A DNA stretch of 64,000 nt from Verrucomicrobiaceae bacterium (GCA_019694165.1 JAIBCL010000013.1:124001-188000); one strand, 5' to 3'; counted from the stretch's first letter, positions 7,656 to 16,708 are shown. A program made the numbers and translations. The notes: generated by a model not told the origin, from the letters alone.

Positions 7656-9404
7656 ATGCCCACGCTCCCAAATCCCGAACCCTCCGGCACTCCATGCGAT
7701 GCGACGGCACAGCCCTTGAACTGCGGCGGACCTGCTGCCGCAGTCCGCAGAGCAGTGCGCGCCCCGTTGCTCCACACGCGGTCGCTCATCACATTCGTCA
7801 TTCTGCATTCGTCATTTTGCGTTCTCCCCGCCGCCCCGCCGCCGGAGCTGACCGTGCTGCGCTCTCAGTACGAGAAGCTCCTCGCCGAGCGCGTCACGGC
7901 GCCGTTCGATACGGCGAGGGGCGAACTCGACGCAAAGTTCATCTCCGCGCTGGACCGCATCGCGGATGAAGCCAAGAAGGCAGGCAAGCTCAATGACGTG
8001 CTCGCCATTCTCGATGACAAGAAGCGGCTCGGGAACAAGTTCCCGATGCCTGACGACGATGACTCGACACCCGAGGCACTCAAGAAGCTGCGCGGGATCT
8101 ATCGCGGGCAATTGCAGAAACTCGAAGAGCAGCGAGTGGCGAATCACGGCACGATCCTGCCTGCCTACACCGCCAAGCTCGAGTCTCTGGAGACCACGCT
8201 GACGAAGGCGGACCGCATCGATGAAGCCAGGCAGGTGAAGGACTACCGCGAGGGACTCGACGCGGCGATCACACCGCGCACGGCCGAGACCATGCCGCCA
8301 GGTGAGAAGACGACAACCGCGGCCTCCTCGGCTTCTTCCGCGTCGCACCGGACTTTCCCGCCGGGAGATGATCGCAAGGCCGCGCAGTGGGCCTTCGAGC
8401 AGGCGGCATGGCGGGTGAAGGTAAAAATGGGTGACAGGGAGATGGATTTGAAAAAGAACGAACCGCTGCCGGCGGAGCCGTTTGAGGTCATCGGCATCGA
8501 CATCAATCAGCAGGTGCCGCCGAAGAAGCCGTTCAAGAGCCTCGATGCAATCGCCGGTCTGCAAAAGCTCAGGTGGTTGACGATCCCCAATTCGCCCGTC
8601 GAGGACGCAGACGTCGATGTTCTCGCTTCGTTCCCTCTGCTGAACCGCATCGACTTCACCCAATGCCGCGGCCGTTTCACTGGCATGCATCTCGATCGTC
8701 TGGCCGGACTGACGGCCTTTGAGAGCATGAACCTCGAAGCCTGCCCGATCTCGAAGGCCGGCATCAAGGCCATCGCCTCTTTGCGGATGCTGAAGGAACT
8801 GAATCTCGACCGCACCGACACCGACGACCGCGACCTCGCTCACCTGGCGCAAATGACCGGACTCACCCTGCTGCGCCTCGCTCACACGAAGACCACGAGC
8901 CGGGGCATCGCCAGCCTGAAGCCGCTCGCAAATCTCAAGGAACTCGGCTGGACGCCCACGCCAAAGAAAGCAATGGCGGAACTGCGCGAGATCGCCGCGG
9001 CATTTCCTGACCTCGGGGCCTTCGAGCTGCGCGCCAAAGAAAAACTTGGCGAGGAGGATGTGTCGGGGCTCTCCGCGTTTGGGAAGCTCAAGCGGCTCTA
9101 CGTTCAGAACAGCACCGCTAGCGTCGCCTCCCTCTCCGCTGCCGGACGGCTGCCCGCACTGGAGTACATCCGCCTCTACGACACCGGAAAACTCTCCGGC
9201 GCGGCCTTCGCTCCGCTGGCCGCCAGTACATCGCTGACCTTCGTCCAGCTCGAGCTTTGCCCGGAAGTGACCGACGAACTGCTCGATCACCTCGCCAAGA
9301 TTCCGAGCCTGCGCAAAGTGACGTTGAGCCGCTGCGCGAAGATCACCGACGCCGCCATCGATGCCTTCAAAAAGGGCCGGCCCGAGGTGAAAGTGGACCG
9401 GTGA
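7656..9404 (+). CDS. LRR protein with shared helical module (array copy 5)
   Basis: 582 residues from the ATG at 7656, which sits in the same context as the chosen starts of copies 2 and 4 (an upstream in-frame start at 7584 overlaps the paralogue scrap and is less likely). Residues 20-60 come from a short form of the palindromic repeat plus a 7-bp repeat encoding ITFVILHSSFCVLPAAPP, a possible export signal. Residues 59-200 are the shared module with DDDD acidic loop, LKKLR-IYRGQ and DYREGL. After a Thr/Ser-rich linker, residues from about 265 are leucine-rich repeats ending in AFKKGRPEVKVDR. It is the last gene of the array. Confidence 0.8.
   Translation: MPTLPNPEPSGTPCDATAQPLNCGGPAAAVRRAVRAPLLHTRSLITFVILHSSFCVLPAAPPPELTVLRSQYEKLLAERVTAPFDTARGELDAKFISALDRIADEAKKAGKLNDVLAILDDKKRLGNKFPMPDDDDSTPEALKKLRGIYRGQLQKLEEQRVANHGTILPAYTAKLESLETTLTKADRIDEARQVKDYREGLDAAITPRTAETMPPGEKTTTAASSASSASHRTFPPGDDRKAAQWAFEQAAWRVKVKMGDREMDLKKNEPLPAEPFEVIGIDINQQVPPKKPFKSLDAIAGLQKLRWLTIPNSPVEDADVDVLASFPLLNRIDFTQCRGRFTGMHLDRLAGLTAFESMNLEACPISKAGIKAIASLRMLKELNLDRTDTDDRDLAHLAQMTGLTLLRLAHTKTTSRGIASLKPLANLKELGWTPTPKKAMAELREIAAAFPDLGAFELRAKEKLGEEDVSGLSAFGKLKRLYVQNSTASVASLSAAGRLPALEYIRLYDTGKLSGAAFAPLAASTSLTFVQLELCPEVTDELLDHLAKIPSLRKVTLSRCAKITDAAIDAFKKGRPEVKVDR
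7693..7765. repeat. Short form of the palindromic repeat, copy C
   Basis: It begins with the same GATGCGACGGC and CAGCCCTTGAACTGCGGC as copies A and B, then folds back at once (CTGCGGCGGACC/TGCTGCCGCAG). The long spacer and most of the right arm are missing. Confidence 0.6.
7792..7826 (+). repeat. Degenerate 7-bp tandem repeat
   Basis: CATTCGT, CATTCTG, CATTCGT, CATTTTG and CGTTCTC, in frame with array copy 5 and encoding FVILHSSFCVL, almost the same peptide as in copy 2. Confidence 0.7.
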
Positions 9405-9484
9405 CGATCCGCATGCTCGCGCCCCCGGGTTCTGGCGCACCACTATTTGTGGCGGGCTTGCGGCAGCAGGCCGGGGAGTGCTCG

Positions 9485-10780
9485 TCACTCGAAAGTGGAA
9501 ATGAGTCGCCTCTGGAATTCAAACGCCTGCTCGACTTGGTCGATCTCCACATACTCGTCCGCCACATGCGCACGGTCGATGCTGCCCGGGCCGAAAATGA
9601 TGGTGGGGATGCCGGCGCGGGAGAGCTTGCTGGCGTCGCTGCAGAATGGCACGCCGCACGCGGTGTCGTCGAGGCCCATCCCCCTCAGCGTGGCCCGGGC
9701 GGCGCGGACGATGCCGGAGTCAACGGACGTTTCGAGCGCTTCATCGACCAGCATGGGCGGCTCCATGACGGCGTCGAGATTTGGGTGCTGTTTTTTCAGC
9801 ACCTCGATGATTCCTTGATAATGCGCCAGCACGTCACGGGCCGGCTCGCCAGGCAACATGCGCCGGTCGATCTCGATGTGGCACTCGTCGGGCACGAAGT
9901 TCACCTGAACGCCGCCGCGGATCACGCCGACATTGCAGGTGGCCGGACCGAGCAGCGGATGCGGCATCGCCGCCAGTGCAGCGTGATCTTTTTCCAATTC
10001 GAGAACGATGCGCGCCATGTGGCTCACCGCATTGATGCCGAGATGCGGCTTCGCGCTGTGCGCCGCCCTGCCGCGCACGATGATCCGCCACCGCAGCGTG
10101 CCTTTGCTCGCGATCACGGCACGCATCTCGGTCGGCTCGGCAACGATGGCCGCAACGACCGCTGGACCGCTCTGCGAGCCGTCATCCCGGGGCGTACTGT
10201 GACCTTCGACCTCCAGCCCGGCCGGAACTTGCGACGGGGGCATCCCCGCGTCCTGCCTGTGCCCCGAACTTTGCGCCGCCGAAGGCGTCTCCTCCGCACA
10301 TGACCGGCTGCACGCCGGTGCTAGTCGCTCGACGAGCTTCACCACGCCGCGAAAAGAGAACTCTTCATCGACCACGGCGGCGAGCAACACGTCGCACGGC
10401 GGCATTTTGCCCGACTCGTGAATGGCGGCCATGGCATGCATCATCATCGCGAGGCCGGCTTTGTCATCGACTGCTCCGCGACCGTAAAGCCGCCCGCCAG
10501 CAATCGCCGGCTCGAACGGCGGAATGGTCATGCCTTTGATCGACACGGTGTCCATGTGAGCCTCAAGCACGAGCCGGCGGTCAGGATTCCGGCCCGGCAG
10601 TCGCACGAGGACGTTGTTGCGCCCCGGAAAGACCACCTGCTCGCTCACCTCCATGCCGCGCTGTTCGAAAAAGCGCCGGACATAGGCGGCGACTTCTGCC
10701 TCGCCGGGACCGTCGTCGTAAGACGAGTTGACGCTGTTGATGCGGACAAGGTCGGAGAGAGTCTGGATGAGCGGAGACAT
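9485..10780 (-). CDS. M20-family metallopeptidase (ArgE/DapE-like deacylase)
   Basis: About 431 residues from the ATG at 10780 (a GTG at 10804 would add eight). Family hallmarks are present: EAHMDTV (metal His and Asp near residues 75-77), GRGAVDDKAG (bridging Asp), DEE (catalytic base and ligand near 138-140), VAEPTE, and a C-terminal His in SIDRAHVADEYV. M20 enzymes of this type remove acyl groups from amino acids (acetylornithine deacetylase, succinyl-diaminopimelate desuccinylase) or cleave dipeptides; which one is not decided by sequence. Odd: about 50 residues between VKLVERLAP and VVAAIVAEP (coded around 10180-10320) are Ser/Pro/Gly-rich and look like an in-frame repeat insertion between conserved blocks. 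It is convergent with the LRR array. Confidence 0.85.
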   Translation of the reverse strand: MSPLIQTLSDLVRINSVNSSYDDGPGEAEVAAYVRRFFEQRGMEVSEQVVFPGRNNVLVRLPGRNPDRRLVLEAHMDTVSIKGMTIPPFEPAIAGGRLYGRGAVDDKAGLAMMMHAMAAIHESGKMPPCDVLLAAVVDEEFSFRGVVKLVERLAPACSRSCAEETPSAAQSSGHRQDAGMPPSQVPAGLEVEGHSTPRDDGSQSGPAVVAAIVAEPTEMRAVIASKGTLRWRIIVRGRAAHSAKPHLGINAVSHMARIVLELEKDHAALAAMPHPLLGPATCNVGVIRGGVQVNFVPDECHIEIDRRMLPGEPARDVLAHYQGIIEVLKKQHPNLDAVMEPPMLVDEALETSVDSGIVRAARATLRGMGLDDTACGVPFCSDASKLSRAGIPTIIFGPGSIDRAHVADEYVEIDQVEQAFEFQRRLISTFE

Positions 10781-11277
10781 GGACTGGAAGAGTTGGCGGG
10801 TCACACAATCCCGGAAAGCGCGCTGATGCCTGCGCCGGACGTTTTCGCTCCGACGCCAGACTGCTGCGGATCCCGACGGGAGAGATCAAACATCCGCGGA
10901 CCTTTGCCAATGGGATTAGCGCGGCGCAGCGTGGCGATTTTGCAGTGAACAAGTGATCTCGTGGCAGCAGCGGTGCTCATGCGGAGGCGGGAATTGACTG
11001 CATGGTAGATACTGCGCCGCAGGTTTCCAGTCTTCTTCCGGCCCACCAACCAATCGCTGAAATGGACGGCCGGTCACCTCCGAAAGTCGAGGTCGAACGC
11101 CCTCCGTTTTCCGCTCGTGATGGCACTTCACCCAGCACGAATCAGGGTGCGCGCACTGCCATCGTCCCCGTCCGTACTCTGAGAACGCCCGCTCCCACAC
11201 GCGTTCCGTGCCCCGATCTGTGCAGCGGGCGTTTTGACAAGCTGACGGGCCGAACCTACAAAGAGCCTCCACGAGCC
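10781..11277. other. 497-bp divergent intergenic region
   Basis: This lies between the starts of the M20 peptidase (minus) and deoC (plus). Frames are open through parts of it but no family motif or Shine-Dalgarno is seen. Apart from the promoter-like sequence at 11234-11262, nothing recognisable was found. Confidence 0.5.
11234..11262 (+). promoter_or_regulatory. Sigma-70-type promoter-like sequence upstream of deoC
   Basis: A perfect TTGACA (11234-11239) is followed after a 17-bp spacer by TACAAA (11257-11262; four of six consensus -10 positions). The deoC ATG lies 15 bp further on, so transcription would begin only a few bases before the start codon and leave little or no leader. Confidence 0.45.
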
Positions 11278-12060
11278 ATGAAATACAGCTACTCCGACCT
11301 CGCGAAAATGATCGATCACTCGCTGCTTCATCCCACGATGACGGACGCGGAACTGGAAGCCGGATGCAGGCTGGCGGCGAAGTACGACGTGGCCTCGGTG
11401 TGCATCAAACCCTACGCCGTAAAGCGAGCGGTCGAGTGGTTGCGTGGGACGGATGTGATCGTCGGAGCTGTCATCGGCTTCCCTCACGGCAACAGCGCCA
11501 CCGAATCGAAGCGCTACGAGACGGAACTGGCGTGCAGGGACGGCGCGAAGGAAATCGACATGGTGATCAACATCGGCAAGGCGCTGAGCGCCGACTGGAA
11601 CTACATCGAGGCCGACGTGAAGGCCGTGTGCGACGAGGCGCACAAGCACGGGGCGCGGGTGAAGGTGATCTTTGAAAACGACTACCTCTCAAACGGTGGA
11701 GCCGGCCTGAGCAGCGACGACTTCAAGCGCAAGCTCTGTGAAATCTGCGAGCGCGCCGGTGCCGACTGGGTGAAGACCAGCACGGGCTACGGCTTCGTGA
11801 AACAGCCAGACGGCAGCTACAACTACAAGGGTGCCACCGAGCACGACCTGGCCCTCATGCGCGCAAGCTGCAGTCCGAGGGTGCAGGTAAAGGCCGCTGG
11901 CGGCGTGCGCGATCTCGACGGCCTGATCAAGGTGCGGGAACTCGGCGGCTCGCGCTGCGGTGCCACGGCGACTGCGGCCATGATGGACGAATTCCGCCGG
12001 CGCGAGGCGGCAGGAGACGGTGGCACCACCGTCGGCAAGATCGGCAGCGGTGGCTATTGA
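11278..12060 (+). CDS. deoC: Deoxyribose-phosphate aldolase
   Basis: 260 residues. It catalyses the reversible cleavage of 2-deoxyribose 5-phosphate to glyceraldehyde 3-phosphate and acetaldehyde in deoxynucleoside catabolism, in the cytoplasm. Visible hallmarks are KEIDMVINIG (catalytic Asp94), the Schiff-base lysine in WVKTSTGYG (Lys166) and the second active-site lysine in VKAAGGVRD (Lys205). Length is normal for the family. The frame is open upstream to 11002, but family similarity begins at MKYSYSDLAKMIDHSLLHP, so the ATG at 11278 is chosen. No other deo genes are adjacent. Confidence 0.95.
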   Translation: MKYSYSDLAKMIDHSLLHPTMTDAELEAGCRLAAKYDVASVCIKPYAVKRAVEWLRGTDVIVGAVIGFPHGNSATESKRYETELACRDGAKEIDMVINIGKALSADWNYIEADVKAVCDEAHKHGARVKVIFENDYLSNGGAGLSSDDFKRKLCEICERAGADWVKTSTGYGFVKQPDGSYNYKGATEHDLALMRASCSPRVQVKAAGGVRDLDGLIKVRELGGSRCGATATAAMMDEFRRREAAGDGGTTVGKIGSGGY

Positions 12061-12171
12061 GAGAGTGGCGAGTGCGCGCCGGGAGTTGTCGGATCGTGCG
12101 CGGGACTTGTCGGCGTCTGCCTTCGTGGCCCGCGGCAGGCGAAATATGCCTTCCCCGCTTCGTTAGGTCGG

Positions 12172-15100
12172 ATGATGAAGCCAGCCTTCTCCTTCTCCAT
12201 CTTCCTCCTCCTGCTAACCACTCCGGGCGGCCTGACCGTGCGCGCCGCCGCAGCGCCGGATTTCAATCGCGACGTGCGCCCCGTGCTCGCGCAGTATTGC
12301 TTCAAGTGCCACGGCATGGATGAGCATGGCCGCAAAGGGAAGCTGCGACTCGATCAGGAAGAGGCCGCACATGGCAAGGGCAAGTCAGGCGAGATCGCCA
12401 TCGTGCCAGGGAAGCCGGATGAGAGCGAGGTCATCAAGCGCATCTTCAGCACGGACGAGGACGACATGATGCCGCCGCCATCCACAAAGACGACGATGCC
12501 TGATGCAGCGAAGGAGGTCATCAAGGCGTGGATCGCGAGCGGAGCGAAGTATCAGCAGCACTGGGCCTATGTGCCGCCGAAGCAGGTGGCAGTGCCAGGG
12601 AGCGGCGCCTTGGAAGCGCCGTCGGCGGTTGAAAACCGCCGCTCCTCGGTCGTGCATCCGATCGATGCGCTTGTGCGGGAGAGGCTGGAGAAAGAAGGAC
12701 TGAAGCCCTCGCCGGAAGCGGATCGCTACACGCTCGTCCGGCGCGTCTATGTTGATCTCATCGGACTGCCGCCGACTGCGGCTGAGGCAGACGCTTTTGT
12801 GAAGGCGTCGGACGCGTACGACAAGTCGGACCCCGCCTACGAAAAGCTGGTGGACACTTTACTCAGCTCGAAACAATACGGCGAGCGCTGGGCACGACGC
12901 TGGCTCGATCTGGCGCGCTACGCCGACACGAACGGCTTCGAGAAAGACCGCCCGCGAAACATCTGGCCGTATCGCGACTGGGTGGTGAAGGCACTGAACG
13001 CGGACATGCCGTTTGATCAATTCACGATCAAACAACTCGCCGGCGACATGCTGCCGCATCCAACGCCGGACGATCTCATCGCCACCGGATTCCACCGCAA
13101 CACGATGCTCAATGAAGAAGGCGGCATCGACCCAAACGAGTATCGCTTTTACGCGATGGTGGATCGCGTGGCTGTCACTGGCACGACGTGGTTCGGGCTC
13201 ACGCTGAATTGCGTGCAGTGCCACACGCATAAGTATGACCCGATCGATCACTCGGAATTCTACAAGCTCATGGCGTTGCTGAACAACGCCGACGAGCCGG
13301 CTTACTACATCGACACGCCCGACATCATCGACCAGCGCGCGAAGAAGGCCGCGCTCGTGGCAAAACTGGAGGCCGATCTGCCGACGAAGTTTCCCGGCGG
13401 CAAGGAAGCGATGGAGAAAAAGTTCGATGAATGGCTCGGCAGCGAATCTCCGAAGGCGTCTCATTGGCAGGTGATCAAACCAGCGACGATGAAGTCATCG
13501 ATGCCGCACCTCGAGCAGCAGGTCGATGGCTACATCCTCGGCAGCGGCGACATCACGAAGAGCGACACCTATGACTTCACCTTCGACCGATCGATCAAAG
13601 GCGTGCGCGCCTTGAAGCTCGAAGTCGCCTCGCATCCGAGCCTGCCGAACGATGGGCCGGGCCTCACGTATTACGAAGGGCCGCTCGGCGGCTTCTTCCT
13701 CAGCGAGCTGCACGTCTTGAAAAACGGCGAGCGCGTGAAGATCGCGGACGCCGATGAAACCAACAGCGAAGAAGAAGATCGCATCAGCGATGCCGCTGCC
13801 GGAGCCAAGCCAAAAGCAGCCGCCGCGAAAGCCGGCAAGGCTGCAGCAAAAGCAAAGGCGCGGAAGCAAAGCAACGCCTCCGCGACACAGGACGGCGAGA
13901 TGTCCTCCGGCTGGCAGGTGCTCGGCGGCGCGGGCCAACATCACGCGGCGGTGTTCGTTTTCGAGAAGCCGATCGACATCGACTCGACCTTCGCGCTGAA
14001 GATGCAATTCGAGCGGCATTTTGCCTGTCCGCTCGGAAATTTCCGCCTCTCCGTCACCACCGACGATCACGCGACGGCGATGCGCTGCCCGCCGGAGATC
14101 GAGGCCTTGCTCGCGAAGCCTGCCGGCCAACTCACGGGCAATGATCGCGCACAAATGCAGCGTGAGTTTTTGATGGCGGCGCCCGAGATGAAAATGCACG
14201 CGGATCAAATCATCGCCAATCGCCGCGATCCGCGCGGCCAAGCCACGCTCGTGATGCGCGAGCGGCCCGCGAACAATCCTCGCCCGACGCATCGCTATCA
14301 TCGCGGCGAGTATCTCTCGCCGAAGGAAGAAGTTTCGCCTGCCGTGCCCGCGTTTCTGCCTTCGCTGCCGGGGAATGCACCAGCGAATCGTCTCACCTTC
14401 GCGAAGTGGCTCGTGTCACCGGAGAATCCGCTCACCGCGCGCGTCACGGTGAACCGCCAGTGGCAGGCGTTCTTTGGCCGCGGGCTCGTGAAGTCGCTCG
14501 AAGACTTCGGCTATCAAAGCCAGCCGCCGTCGCATCCTGAGTTGCTCGACTGGCTTGCCGTCGAGTTCATGAAGCAAGGCTGGTCGATGAAGAAGCTGCA
14601 CCGCCTCATCGTCACGAGCGCCACTTACAAGCAATCATCACGCATCACGCCCGAACTCGCCCAGCGCGATCCCGAGAACGTGTTGCTCGCTCGCGGTTCA
14701 CGCTTCCGACTCGATGCCGAGATCATCCGCGACTCCGCTTTGAAAGCCGCCGGTGTGCTCTCCCTAAAAATGGGCGGCCCCGGCGTGTATCCGCCGCAGC
14801 CAGCGAGCGTGACCAGCGAAGGCACTTACGGCAAAGTCGATTGGAAAGTGAGCGAAGGCGAGGATCGCTATCGCCGCAGCCTCTACACGTTCACAAAACG
14901 CACCGCGCCCTTCGCGATGGCCACCACCTTCGACGCGCCGACCGGCGAAAGCTGCCTCGCCCGCCGCGATGTCTCGAACAGTCCGCTGCAGGCGCTCACG
15001 CTGCTGAACGATCAGATGTTCATGGAAGCCGCGCAGCAGATGGCAAAGAAGGTCATCGCCGAATCGCAAAGTGATGCCGATCGCCTGCAAAACATCTTCC

Positions 15101-15255
15101 GCCGCTGCGCCACCCGCCCTGCCGCCGCAGACGAACTGGCGATGCTGAAGACCTTCCTGCAAAAACAACGCGACAAAAAACTCGAAGGCGAAGCGCTGTG
15201 GACGGCCGTGTGTCGTGCGGCGCTGAATCTTGATGAAACTGTGACTCACCCATGA
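12172..15255 (+). CDS. Exported cytochrome c / DUF1549-DUF1553 (PSD1-type) protein
   Basis: 1027 residues. A signal peptide (residues 1-27) is followed by a planctomycete-type cytochrome c segment with haem motif CFKCH (Cys43, Cys46, His47), then DUF1549 (about 170-380) with a second CVQCH motif (Cys347, Cys350, His351), and DUF1553 in the C-terminal third (from about 740, LTFAKWLVSPENPLTARVTV onward). This architecture is greatly expanded in Planctomycetes and Verrucomicrobia and is usually encoded just before a DUF1501 gene, as here (4-bp ATGA overlap). The role is unproven; an envelope redox function tied to polysaccharide breakdown is often proposed. A Lys/Ala-rich stretch (about 543-565) and a short in-frame palindrome (12598-12646) interrupt it. 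Confidence 0.9.
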   Translation: MMKPAFSFSIFLLLLTTPGGLTVRAAAAPDFNRDVRPVLAQYCFKCHGMDEHGRKGKLRLDQEEAAHGKGKSGEIAIVPGKPDESEVIKRIFSTDEDDMMPPPSTKTTMPDAAKEVIKAWIASGAKYQQHWAYVPPKQVAVPGSGALEAPSAVENRRSSVVHPIDALVRERLEKEGLKPSPEADRYTLVRRVYVDLIGLPPTAAEADAFVKASDAYDKSDPAYEKLVDTLLSSKQYGERWARRWLDLARYADTNGFEKDRPRNIWPYRDWVVKALNADMPFDQFTIKQLAGDMLPHPTPDDLIATGFHRNTMLNEEGGIDPNEYRFYAMVDRVAVTGTTWFGLTLNCVQCHTHKYDPIDHSEFYKLMALLNNADEPAYYIDTPDIIDQRAKKAALVAKLEADLPTKFPGGKEAMEKKFDEWLGSESPKASHWQVIKPATMKSSMPHLEQQVDGYILGSGDITKSDTYDFTFDRSIKGVRALKLEVASHPSLPNDGPGLTYYEGPLGGFFLSELHVLKNGERVKIADADETNSEEEDRISDAAAGAKPKAAAAKAGKAAAKAKARKQSNASATQDGEMSSGWQVLGGAGQHHAAVFVFEKPIDIDSTFALKMQFERHFACPLGNFRLSVTTDDHATAMRCPPEIEALLAKPAGQLTGNDRAQMQREFLMAAPEMKMHADQIIANRRDPRGQATLVMRERPANNPRPTHRYHRGEYLSPKEEVSPAVPAFLPSLPGNAPANRLTFAKWLVSPENPLTARVTVNRQWQAFFGRGLVKSLEDFGYQSQPPSHPELLDWLAVEFMKQGWSMKKLHRLIVTSATYKQSSRITPELAQRDPENVLLARGSRFRLDAEIIRDSALKAAGVLSLKMGGPGVYPPQPASVTSEGTYGKVDWKVSEGEDRYRRSLYTFTKRTAPFAMATTFDAPTGESCLARRDVSNSPLQALTLLNDQMFMEAAQQMAKKVIAESQSDADRLQNIFRRCATRPAAADELAMLKTFLQKQRDKKLEGEALWTAVCRAALNLDETVTHP
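12598..12646. repeat. In-frame palindromic repeat inside the DUF1549 gene
   Basis: GGAGCGGCGCCTTGGAAGCG begins the element and AACCGCCGCTCC ends it, with an internal GGCGGTTGAAAACCGCC hairpin. It encodes a GSGALEAPSAVENRRSS linker between the cytochrome c part and DUF1549. Confidence 0.6.
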
Positions 15256-16664
15256 ACACCCCCAACATTACCCGCCGTCACTTTTTCCACGACTGCGCCG
15301 TCGGCACGGGCAAGATCGCGCTGGCTTCGCTGCTGGCGGAGTCGGCTTACGGAGCCTCGCGGAGTCCGAACATGGCCGCGCCGACACATTTTCAGCCGAA
15401 GGCGAAGGCGGTCATCCACATGTTCATGGCCGGTGCGCCGTCGCAGCTCGAGATGTTCGATCACAAGCCGATGCTGACGAAATATGAGGGCAAGCCGTTG
15501 CCGCCGTCGATCATCGGCGGGCAGCGATACGCCTTCATCCGGCCTGACGCGGCGGTGCTCGGGCCGCGCTTCAAGTTTGCAAAGCACGGACAATGCGGAG
15601 CGGAGCTGTCGGAAGTGTTGCCGCATCTGGCGACGATTGTAGATGACATCGCCATCGTGAAGAGCTGTCGCACCACGCAGTTCAATCACGCACCGGCTCA
15701 GATCTTCATGAACACTGGCTTCTCGCAGCCGGGCCGGCCGAGCATGGGCTCGTGGATCACGTATGGCCTCGGCGCAGAGACGCGCGACCTGCCGAGCTTC
15801 GTGGTCATGAGCACGGGCAGCGGCATCAGCGGCGGCGCGGCATGCTGGAGCAGCGGCTTTTTGCCCAGCGTGTATTCCGGCACGAGATTCCGGAACACGG
15901 GCGATCCCATCTTGAACGTGAGCACGCCACAGGGCATCGATTCTGGCACGCAAAAGGACACGATCGATCTCATCAACGCGATGAATCAGCGCCGCCTGAA
16001 GCTCGATGGTGATGGCGAGACCGCCACGCGCATCGCGAACTACGAGATGGCCTACCGACTGCAAACCTCCGCGCCGGAGCTGATGGATCTCACGAAGGAA
16101 GACGAAGCCACTCTGAAAATGTACGGCTGCAATCCGAAGGAACCGTCATTCGCCCGCGCCTGCCTGCTCGCACGGCGCATGGTCGAGCGCGGCGTGCGCT
16201 TCATCAATATCTACAACGAAGGCTGGGATGCACACAGCAACGTGGAAGGCAATGTGAAGAGCAACTGCGCCAAGACCGACCAGGCCAGCGCCGCGCTCGT
16301 GAAGGATCTCAAACAGCGCGGCCTGCTCGACAGCACGCTTGTCGTCTGGGGTGGCGAATTCGGCCGCACACCGATGGTCGAGGCCAGCGTCGCGCTCGGC
16401 CGCTCGATGGGCCGCGATCACCATCCGCAGGCATTCACCATGTGGCTTGCCGGCGGCGGCATCAAAGGCGGCGTCACCCTCGGTGCGACCGATGAGATGG
16501 GCTTCAACATCATTGAAGACGAAGTCCATGTCGCCGACCTCCACGCCACCATCCTCCACTGTCTCGGCATCGACCACGACCGCCTGACCTTCCGCGCCGC
16601 CGGCCTCGACTTCCGGCTCGTCGGTGTCGAGCCTTGCCATGTGGTGAAGGAAATTCTGGCGTAG
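15252..16664 (+). CDS. Tat-exported DUF1501 protein
   Basis: 470 residues. The N-terminus carries a twin-arginine signal (TRRHFF at 8-13, then a hydrophobic stretch ending ESAYGA), so it is exported folded. The body is DUF1501, an alkaline-phosphatase/sulfatase-like fold, with blocks such as FMAGAPSQLEMFDHKP, VVWGGEFGRTPM and GRDHHPQAFTMWLAGGGIKGG. Its ATG overlaps the stop of the DUF1549/DUF1553 gene by 4 bp, implying translational coupling; the two families occur as a pair across Planctomycetes and Verrucomicrobia. The substrate is unknown. Confidence 0.9.
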   Translation: MNTPNITRRHFFHDCAVGTGKIALASLLAESAYGASRSPNMAAPTHFQPKAKAVIHMFMAGAPSQLEMFDHKPMLTKYEGKPLPPSIIGGQRYAFIRPDAAVLGPRFKFAKHGQCGAELSEVLPHLATIVDDIAIVKSCRTTQFNHAPAQIFMNTGFSQPGRPSMGSWITYGLGAETRDLPSFVVMSTGSGISGGAACWSSGFLPSVYSGTRFRNTGDPILNVSTPQGIDSGTQKDTIDLINAMNQRRLKLDGDGETATRIANYEMAYRLQTSAPELMDLTKEDEATLKMYGCNPKEPSFARACLLARRMVERGVRFINIYNEGWDAHSNVEGNVKSNCAKTDQASAALVKDLKQRGLLDSTLVVWGGEFGRTPMVEASVALGRSMGRDHHPQAFTMWLAGGGIKGGVTLGATDEMGFNIIEDEVHVADLHATILHCLGIDHDRLTFRAAGLDFRLVGVEPCHVVKEILA

Positions 16665-16708
16665 CCGCGCTGGCGGCGGGATCAAATCGCCGGGCAAGAC
16701 GTATCGCC

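Noticed and set aside
10781-11277. Extra coding sequence upstream of deoC (frame open from 11002)
   Set aside because: DeoC similarity begins at 11278 and the upstream translation has no motif; it is read as untranslated.
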